Assembly: GCF_905372115.1 (NCBI RefSeq)
Contig: NZ_CAJPNR010000017.1
Coordinates: 1 to 37,000 of the forward strand
DNA: 37,000 nucleotides
Direction: 5' to 3'
Source: an uncultured Streptococcus sp.
Lineage (GTDB): Bacteria > Bacillota > Bacilli > Lactobacillales > Streptococcaceae
Notes under the pieces: generated by a model
Databases searched by the model: none
The model's input: only the letters and a program-made list of their open reading frames with translations
Told to the model about the DNA's origin: nothing
Shown: piece by piece, positions 31,817 to 37,000 of the stretch
How the letters are laid out: every line of letters begins with the position of its first letter
How positions within the stretch are numbered: the first letter of the stretch is position 1
Position numbers and translations under genes: made by a program

Positions 31817-32563
31817 ATGTTCTGGTGGAGAAAGAAATGGCTGGATGAGTTGTCAGACAGTGATGAATCGCCTCTTTTGGAATGTCGTCATCTTCTCTTT
31901 GAAGAGGAAGCTGGCTATCCCATTTGCCCCTCTTGCGGTGGACTCATAAAAGAGAATTTTCCTAAGAAAGGCGCGGACAAAGCACGTCTGCACCTGATAT
32001 GGGAGAAGATGCAGCGAGTATGGAGTGTAAGATTTGGAAGGGAATTTTCAGCAGCTTTGTTTGTGATACCAGCTATTTTTCTTCCAGAATTTTTAAGCCG
32101 TTGGATTTTAACCACTGGAGATTACGGCTTTTCTAGCTTTTTCATTGCTAGCCGTCATACGCCTACAATGATTAGCTTCACTTATGAAGGCTACATTCCT
32201 TTATTCATCTTTTTTATGGGCAAAGAACGCTTTAAACGTTTCTCTACTTTTTCTTTAGGATTTGAGCGTTTTCATAAAATCCTTTATTCTTGTCCTGTTC
32301 GGCTTGTTACTTTTATCGCTGTTATTTGCTTTATTAATATTATTATGCCAAAGATTTATGGGGTTGAAGGAGATGTCTTTATAGGTAAACATAGCCAGCT
32401 AACTCCGGCCCAGCATGCTAAAGGTGTAGAACTTTTCATTTTTGTCAATATGCTCTCTATCTGGATTGTGTCTGGCTTACTGCTTATTTATCAGTTGATA
32501 GACAGGCGGCGGACTTGGTGGCTTAAGGAAGCCAACGAGGTTTATCTATCTGGTGGGTGTTAG
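31817..32563 (+). CDS. Zinc-ribbon membrane protein, unknown function
   Basis: 248 residues; I do not recognise the family. A cytoplasmic N-terminal part holds C23 and CPSC (C37, C40) in PICPSCGGLIKENFP, a partial zinc-ribbon pattern lacking a clear fourth ligand (C23/H25 may serve). About four hydrophobic spans follow (78-98, 119-134, 161-179, 205-228), and the end is basic with WW (RRRTWWLKEA) and a terminal Cys. AGGAGG ribosome site with only 4-base spacing. It has a near-consensus promoter and a long leader, stands alone between perR and gpmA, and could sense metal or redox state by position, which is inference. Confidence 0.72.
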   Translation: MFWWRKKWLDELSDSDESPLLECRHLLFEEEAGYPICPSCGGLIKENFPKKGADKARLHLIWEKMQRVWSVRFGREFSAALFVIPAIFLPEFLSRWILTTGDYGFSSFFIASRHTPTMISFTYEGYIPLFIFFMGKERFKRFSTFSLGFERFHKILYSCPVRLVTFIAVICFINIIMPKIYGVEGDVFIGKHSQLTPAQHAKGVELFIFVNMLSIWIVSGLLLIYQLIDRRRTWWLKEANEVYLSGGC

Positions 32564-32587
32564 GGCAAAGGTTTCTGCTCGGAAATA

Positions 32588-32602
32588 CAAAAGCGCTTTC
32601 TT
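32588..32602. promoter_or_regulatory. Possible cre site ahead of gpmA
   Basis: AAAGCGCTTTC is centred on a perfect 10-base palindrome AAAGCGCTTT. It fits the CcpA cre consensus core and right half, with two mismatches on the left. It lies about 60 bases upstream of the gpmA -10. Confidence 0.4.
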
Positions 32603-32656
32603 GTTGAAAAAGGTCTGATTTGACGAAATAGGCTAGCTTTTTAGGCGAAAATTTTG

Positions 32657-32662
32657 TAAAAT
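32657..32662 (+). promoter_or_regulatory. gpmA promoter -10
   Basis: TAAAAT preceded by TTG. A TTGACG at 32620-32625 is too far away (31 bases). The transcript would start near 32669 and carry a G-rich leader to AGGAGA at 32698-32703. Confidence 0.45.
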
Positions 32663-32712
32663 AGAATAGATAAACGGGGACTGCCTCGGAAAATAAAAGG
32701 AGAATCCATCTA

Positions 32713-33405
32713 ATGGTAAAATTAGTTTTTGCTCGCCACGGTGAGTCTGAATGGAACAAAGCTAACCTGTTCACTGGTTGGGCCGATGTTGATTTGTCTG
32801 AAAAAGGTACACAGCAAGCAATCGACGCTGGTAAACTGATTAAAGAAGCTGGTATCGAGTTTGACCAAGCTTACACTTCAGTATTGAAGCGTGCGATTAA
32901 GACAACTAACCTTGCTTTGGAAGCAGCTGATCAGCTTTGGGTACCAGTTGAAAAATCATGGCGTTTGAACGAGCGTCATTATGGCGGTCTGACTGGTAAA
33001 AACAAGGCAGAAGCAGCTGAGCAATTTGGTGATGAGCAAGTGCATATCTGGCGTCGTTCATACGATGTATTGCCTCCAAACATGGATCGCGATGATGAGC
33101 ACTCAGCACACACTGACCGTCGTTATGCTTCACTTGACGACTCAGTTATTCCAGATGCTGAAAACTTGAAAGTTACTTTGGAACGTGCCCTTCCATTCTG
33201 GGAAGACAAGATTGCTCCAGCTTTGAAAGATGGCAAAAATGTCTTTGTAGGTGCACACGGTAACTCAATCCGTGCCCTTGTGAAGCACATCAAACAATTG
33301 TCTGACGATGAAATCATGGATGTGGAAATTCCAAACTTCCCACCATTGGTATTCGAATTTGACGAGAAATTGAACGTAGTAAAAGAATACTACCTTGGAA
33401 AATAA
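32713..33405 (+). CDS. gpmA: 2,3-bisphosphoglycerate-dependent phosphoglycerate mutase
   Basis: Glycolytic enzyme interconverting 3- and 2-phosphoglycerate. Catalytic H9 in ARHGESEWN, substrate motif LTGWADVDLSEKG, ERHYGGLTGKNK with the acid residue, and HGNSIRALVKH near the end. 230 residues, normal length. Codon use is of the highly expressed type. AGGAGA ribosome site with 9-base spacing. Monocistronic. Confidence 0.97.
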   Translation: MVKLVFARHGESEWNKANLFTGWADVDLSEKGTQQAIDAGKLIKEAGIEFDQAYTSVLKRAIKTTNLALEAADQLWVPVEKSWRLNERHYGGLTGKNKAEAAEQFGDEQVHIWRRSYDVLPPNMDRDDEHSAHTDRRYASLDDSVIPDAENLKVTLERALPFWEDKIAPALKDGKNVFVGAHGNSIRALVKHIKQLSDDEIMDVEIPNFPPLVFEFDEKLNVVKEYYLGK

Positions 33406-33411
33406 GCTTAA

Positions 33412-33446
33412 AGGAATCTGAGATTATTCTCAGGTTCTTTGCTTTT
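33412..33446 (+). terminator. gpmA terminator
   Basis: GAATCTGAGA pairs with TCTCAGGTTC (one wobble) around TTAT, followed by TTTGCTTTT. Up to 33583 nothing else stands out. Confidence 0.85.
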
Positions 33447-33583
33447 ACAGAGAGGAAGGACAAGGATTACTAGAAGCTTAGCTGGCAAGTCTTTTCTGTT
33501 CCGAGGTTTAGCGGATCTCCTATTAACTCGTCCACATTTTCAGATTTTCTATCAGTTTTGAAACATTCATCGAGCTGGATTTA

Positions 33584-33592
33584 TGGTAAAAT
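33584..33592 (+). promoter_or_regulatory. pbp2b promoter (extended -10)
   Basis: TGGTAAAAT, extended -10, with CATTCA at 33564-33569 as a poor -35 at 17 bases. The start of transcription near 33599 excludes an ATG at 33558. Confidence 0.55.
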
Positions 33593-33626
33593 AAAGGTCA
33601 GAACTTTTACTAGAATGAGAGAGAAG

Positions 33627-35681
33627 ATGGCAAGGAAGAAGAGAAAATTTGACAGTCATTCCATCACCAGAAGACTTTATCTGCTGTTTGGAATCGTGAT
33701 GCTTTTGTTTTTAGCCTTGATTGCCCGTCTGGGCTATATGCAGGTGGTCAATCAGGACTTTTACACGGATAAGTTAGCCAAGGCCAGCAAGACCAAGATT
33801 ACGACTAGCTCAGTGCGGGGGCAGATTTATGATGCTACCGGCAAGCCCTTGGTGGAAAATACGACCAAGCAGGTAGTGACCTATACACGGGATAACCGGC
33901 TGACGGCTGGGGAGATTCGGGCGACTGCTCAAAAGCTCCTGACCTATGTCAGTGTCAGCGATACAGAGGTGACAGACCGCCAAGAAGTCGATTATTATTT
34001 GGCGGACAGCGCAGTCTATCAAGAAGTAGTGGAAAAGCTACCCAAGGACAAGAAATTTGATACAGACGGCAACCGCCTGCCTGAGTCCAAAATCTATAAA
34101 GCGGCAGCTGAGAGCATTGACCCTAAGCAGCTGGGCTATACGGATGAGGAAAAGAAGGCCATCGTTCTCTTTAGTCAGATGAATGCGATTTCCAACTTTG
34201 CGACGGGGACCATCCAGACAGATGCGCTAACAACAGAGCAGGTAGCTGTACTGGCTTCCAGCAGCAAAGAGCTGCCAGGTATCAGTGTCTCAACGGGCTG
34301 GGACCGCAAGGTCTTGGATACCTCACTGGCTTCTATCGTGGGTAATATCTCGACAGAAAAGACTGGACTTCCGGCTGAGGAAGTGGATGATTACCTGAAA
34401 AAAGGCTACTCCCTCAATGACCGGGTGGGGACCTCCTATCTGGAAAAGCAGTATGAGTCAGTCCTGCAAGGCAAGCGAGCTGAGAAGGAGATTCATCTGG
34501 ACAAAAATGGTAATATGGAGAGTGTGGAAAATATCTCTGACGGCAGTAAGGGAGACAATCTCAAGCTGACGGTGGACTTAAGCTTCCAGCAGGGAGTGGA
34601 GGACATTCTCAAAAATGCCTTTAATGCAGAGTTGGCTAGTGGCAATGCGACCTACTCTGAGGGTGTCTATGCCGTAGCTATGGATCCCAATACTGGCGCT
34701 GTCTTGGCTATGGCAGGCATACGTCACAATCTGGAAACTGGAGAAAACTCTGTCGATGCTCTGGGAACCATGACCAATGTCTTTGTTCCGGGATCTGTGG
34801 TCAAGGCTGCAACATTGACCTCGGGCTGGGAGAATAACGCCATTAGCGGCAACCAAGTCCTGACAGACCAGCCAATTAGCTTTGGCGGTACGGACAGTAT
34901 CACTTCTTGGTTCACCCAGTATGGTTCACGTGCTATCACAGCCCAAGAGGCCTTGGAATACTCTTCCAATACCTATATGGTGCAGGTAGCGCTGAAGATG
35001 ATGGGGACGCCTTACTCAGCGGATATGAAGCTGGATTTTGATGAGCTGGATCCGTCCATGAAAAAGCTGCGGTCGACCTTTGCAGAATATGGTCTAGGCA
35101 CTTCGACAGGGATTGATTTGCCAAATGAGTCCACAGGCTATCTTCCAGACAAGTTTACCTTTGCTAACTATCTGACCAATTCGTTCGGCCAGTTTGACAA
35201 CTATACGACGCTTCAGCTGGCCCAGTATGCCTCAACAGTAGCTAATAATGGCAAGCGTGTGGCTCCGCATATCGTTGAAGGCATTTACGGCAACAGCGAC
35301 CAAGGAGGACTCGGTGATTTGGTGCAGAAAATTGACACCAAAGAGCTGAACCAGGTCAATATCTCTGACGAGGATATGAGCATTATCAAGCAAGGCTTCT
35401 ATCAAGTGGTTCATGGCAGCAGTGGCTTTACGACTGGTCGGACCATTTCTCAGGGAGAGAGCGTGCCAATTAGTGCCAAGACTGGTACGGCCGAGACCTT
35501 CGTGGACAAGGGCAAGAAAGAAGCCATCAATACCAATGTCGTGTCCTATGCACCGAGTGAGAAGCCGCAGATTGCGGTGGCAGTGGTGTTCCCTCACAAT
35601 ACAAACCTATCTTCTACTGTCAGCCACAGTATCACTCGCGATATTATCAATCTTTACAACCAACAACACCCTATGAATTAG
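33627..35681 (+). CDS. pbp2b: PBP2b, class B penicillin-binding protein (elongasome transpeptidase)
   Basis: Monofunctional transpeptidase, in pneumococcus the peripheral-growth enzyme partnered with RodA. N-terminal cytoplasmic basic stretch, one membrane span at about 17-38, a dimerisation domain (ASKTKITTSSVRGQIYDA), then the transpeptidase with active-site SVVK at 390-393, SSN at 446-448 followed by T449, and KTG at 618-620. The Thr after SSN corresponds to pneumococcal T446, whose change to Ala I associate with reduced beta-lactam affinity, so this allele looks wild-type there. ATG 33627 (684 residues) is preferred; ATG 33615 (688) remains possible. Gene order pbp2b-recR-ddl is the same as in pneumococcus. 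Confidence 0.95.
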   Translation: MARKKRKFDSHSITRRLYLLFGIVMLLFLALIARLGYMQVVNQDFYTDKLAKASKTKITTSSVRGQIYDATGKPLVENTTKQVVTYTRDNRLTAGEIRATAQKLLTYVSVSDTEVTDRQEVDYYLADSAVYQEVVEKLPKDKKFDTDGNRLPESKIYKAAAESIDPKQLGYTDEEKKAIVLFSQMNAISNFATGTIQTDALTTEQVAVLASSSKELPGISVSTGWDRKVLDTSLASIVGNISTEKTGLPAEEVDDYLKKGYSLNDRVGTSYLEKQYESVLQGKRAEKEIHLDKNGNMESVENISDGSKGDNLKLTVDLSFQQGVEDILKNAFNAELASGNATYSEGVYAVAMDPNTGAVLAMAGIRHNLETGENSVDALGTMTNVFVPGSVVKAATLTSGWENNAISGNQVLTDQPISFGGTDSITSWFTQYGSRAITAQEALEYSSNTYMVQVALKMMGTPYSADMKLDFDELDPSMKKLRSTFAEYGLGTSTGIDLPNESTGYLPDKFTFANYLTNSFGQFDNYTTLQLAQYASTVANNGKRVAPHIVEGIYGNSDQGGLGDLVQKIDTKELNQVNISDEDMSIIKQGFYQVVHGSSGFTTGRTISQGESVPISAKTGTAETFVDKGKKEAINTNVVSYAPSEKPQIAVAVVFPHNTNLSSTVSHSITRDIINLYNQQHPMN

Positions 35682-35770
35682 TGCTCAATGAAAATCATCA
35701 GCAAACGGAGAAAGCTAAAGCTGTCAGTGCTCAAGTGAAGCAATCTGGTTTGAGGAGATTTTTTGAGAAT
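35682..35770 (+). repeat. Decayed, internally shortened streptococcal intergenic repeat
   Basis: Starts TGCTCAATGAAAATCA..AGCAAAC and ends TGGTTTGAGGAGATTTTTTGA. Both ends fit, from memory, the ends of a common mitis-group repeat (ACTCAATGAAAATCAAAGAG... and ...GGTTTGAAGAGATTTTCGA). The middle, including the part seen in the copy at 31373, is missing. It begins directly after the pbp2b stop and ends before the recR ribosome site. Confidence 0.6.
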
Positions 35771-35784
35771 AGAGAAAGGATTTT

Positions 35785-36381
35785 ATGCTTTACCCAACCC
35801 CTATTGCCAAGCTGATTGACAGTTTTTCAAAGCTGCCCGGCATTGGCATCAAAACAGCCACTCGACTGGCTTTTTACACCATTGGCATGAGTGATGACGA
35901 TGTCAATGAATTTGCCAAGAATCTGCTGGCTGCTAAGCGTGAGCTGAGCTACTGCTCTGTCTGCGGCAACCTGACGGATGAAGACCCTTGTGCTATCTGT
36001 CAAGACCAGTCGCGCGATCAATCAACTATTTTGATCGTTGAAGACAGCCGAGATGTGTCAGCCATGGAAAATATCCAGGAATACCATGGACTTTATCATG
36101 TCTTGCATGGCTTGATTTCACCTATGAACGGCGTTGGACCGGACGATATCAATCTCAAGAGTCTAATCACTCGTCTGATGGATAGTGAGGTGACGGAGGT
36201 TATCGTCGCGACCAATGCGACTGCGGATGGCGAAGCGACTTCTATGTATATTTCCCGTGTCTTGAAACCTGCTGGGATTAAGGTGACTCGCCTAGCGCGT
36301 GGTTTGGCGGTTGGCTCCGATATTGAGTATGCGGACGAGGTTACGCTGATTCGCGCTATCGAAAATCGGACGGAATTATAA
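35785..36381 (+). CDS. recR: RecR, recombination mediator
   Basis: Acts with RecO (and RecF) to load RecA on SSB-coated single-stranded DNA during gap repair. N-terminal helix-hairpin-helix (SKLPGIGIKTATRLAF), four-cysteine zinc finger at C57, C60, C69, C72 (YCSVCGNLTDEDPCAIC), and Toprim domain (ILIVEDSRDVSAMEN, VTEVIVATNATADGEATSMY). 198 residues, full length. AAAGGA ribosome site at 35774-35779. It may be read from the pbp2b promoter through the repeat remnant. Confidence 0.97.
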   Translation: MLYPTPIAKLIDSFSKLPGIGIKTATRLAFYTIGMSDDDVNEFAKNLLAAKRELSYCSVCGNLTDEDPCAICQDQSRDQSTILIVEDSRDVSAMENIQEYHGLYHVLHGLISPMNGVGPDDINLKSLITRLMDSEVTEVIVATNATADGEATSMYISRVLKPAGIKVTRLARGLAVGSDIEYADEVTLIRAIENRTEL

Positions 36382-36386
36382 ACATC

Positions 36387-36428
36387 AAGGATTTTTCTGG
36401 CTCTAGCTGGCTGGAAGAGTCCTTTTTT
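36387..36428 (+). terminator. recR terminator
   Basis: AAGGATTTTTCT pairs with GGAAGAGTCCTT (wobbles) around a structured loop, then TTTTTC. Confidence 0.8.
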
Positions 36429-36431
36429 CTG

Positions 36432-36460
36432 TTCAAAAATGCTGGGAATTGTGATATACT
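36432..36460 (+). promoter_or_regulatory. ddl promoter
   Basis: TTCAAA (36432-36437), 17-base spacer, TGA then TATACT (36455-36460). Confidence 0.7.
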
Positions 36461-36473
36461 AAAACGGACTGAT

Positions 36474-36563
36474 ACAGAAGCTCTTGCTTAGAAGAATCGA
36501 CTAGCTAGGTAGGTGTAAAACCAAGCTTTTGAGCTTGATTCTTCTCGATCTGGCAGCTTTTGT
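36474..36563 (+). promoter_or_regulatory. Structured leader of ddl, possible regulatory RNA
   Basis: Three nested helices are possible in the 133-base leader: ACAGAAGCT (36474-36482) with AGCTTTTGT (36555-36563, one wobble), AGAAGAATC (36490-36498) with GATTCTTCT (36537-36545), and CAAGCT-TTTG-AGCTTG (36522-36537). AAGCTC (36478-36483) can instead pair with GAGCTT (36531-36536), excluding parts of the first two. There is no T-box motif and no T-run. I do not recognise a known riboswitch class. Confidence 0.45.
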
Positions 36564-36599
36564 AAATTGTACTATTTTTAGAAAATGATAGGAAAAATC

Positions 36600-37000
36600 A
36601 TGGCAAAACAAAGATTGATTTTATTGTATGGCGGACGCAGTGCAGAGCGGGAAGTTTCTGTTTTATCAGCTGAGAGCGTCATGCGGGCTGTCAATTATGA
36701 TAGATTTTCAGTGAAGACTTACTTCATCACCAAGGACGGAGATTTTATTCAAACTCAGGAATTTGAAGCAAAGCCAATGGCTGATGAGAAGCTTATGACC
36801 AATGCCACAGTGGATATGTCTCGGAAGATTAAGCCTAGCGATATTTATGAAGAAGGAGCAGTGGTCTTTCCAGTTCTGCATGGTCCCATGGGTGAAGATG
36901 GCTCTATTCAAGGCTTCCTAGAAGTGCTCAAAATGCCTTATGTCGGCTGTAATATTTTATCTTCTGGCCTGGCTATGGATAAAATTACGACCAAGCGAGT
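36600..37000 (+). CDS. ddl: D-alanine--D-alanine ligase, 5' part
   Basis: ATP-grasp ligase making the D-Ala-D-Ala dipeptide for peptidoglycan precursors. Only the first 133 codons are in the window; the frame is open to the edge. Seen: LILLYGGRSAEREVSVLSAESVMRAV, the N-terminal substrate domain motif, and VFPVLHGPMGEDGSIQGFLEVLKMPYVGCN. An AGGA site precedes the ATG, and a structured leader lies upstream. murF usually follows in streptococci. Confidence 0.95.
   Translation, partial: MAKQRLILLYGGRSAEREVSVLSAESVMRAVNYDRFSVKTYFITKDGDFIQTQEFEAKPMADEKLMTNATVDMSRKIKPSDIYEEGAVVFPVLHGPMGEDGSIQGFLEVLKMPYVGCNILSSGLAMDKITTKR

Noticed and set aside
33558..33626. Upstream ATG for pbp2b at 33558
   Set aside because: It lies before the extended -10 (33584-33592), and the extra residues do not match PBP2b.
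36474..36563. A tRNA-like gene in the ddl leader
   Set aside because: No tRNA invariant residues (no TTCGA loop, no D-loop GG pairing) and no acceptor pairing of the right length.
1..37000. CRISPR arrays, insertion sequences, prophage or integrase genes
   Set aside because: None seen: no regularly spaced repeats, no transposase or integrase motifs, and a continuous core gene order.

Overview
This is a contiguous piece of a low-GC Firmicute chromosome. Protein sequences, gene order and extended -10 promoters all point to Streptococcus, most likely an oral species of the S. sanguinis/S. gordonii group (species inferred from remembered similarity, not from a search). There is no prophage, transposon, CRISPR array, tRNA or rRNA. 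Almost everything is core genome, and the unusual material sits in the intergenic regions.

Layout. (1) 144-9688: the second half of the division and cell-wall (dcw) cluster, murD-murG-divIB, then ftsA-ftsZ-ylmE-sepF-ylmG-ylmH-divIVA from an internal promoter. (2) 9700-12813: ileS behind an isoleucine T-box, closed by a terminator. (3) 12897-16450: small accessory genes, namely MarR regulator/GNAT (divergent), DUF1827 and Nudix (minus strand), then a WYL-domain regulator and a GyrI-like ligand-binding protein. (4) 16502-18840: clpE on the minus strand under a CtsR operator. (5) 19022-22017: a YkuJ-like protein, folD-HAD phosphatase and nnrD. (6) 22174-27475: the xseA-xseB-ispA-tlyA-argR-recN operon, tightly overlapped, followed by a PPP-type phosphatase. 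(7) 28540-33405: degV, hup, a 49-residue membrane mini-protein not listed among the long ORFs, a small membrane protein, perR with its own PerR box, an unrecognised zinc-ribbon membrane protein and gpmA. (8) 33627-37000: pbp2b, recR and the start of ddl (cut by the window end).

How the genes fit together. murD, murG, pbp2b and ddl make and crosslink peptidoglycan; divIB, ftsA, ftsZ, sepF, ylmG/H and divIVA place and build the septum. recN, recR and xseAB serve DNA repair, and hup chromosome packing. clpE, perR and ileS carry recognisable stress or nutrient control sites (CtsR box, PerR box, T-box).

The best candidates for something undescribed are a nested, possibly switching RNA structure in the ddl leader (36474-36563), the 49-residue single-span protein with a very strong ribosome site between terminators (29995-30144), and the zinc-ribbon membrane protein with a near-consensus promoter and long leader (31817-32563). 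Two decayed copies of what I recognise as a common streptococcal intergenic repeat are also present. No clear new multi-gene system is visible.
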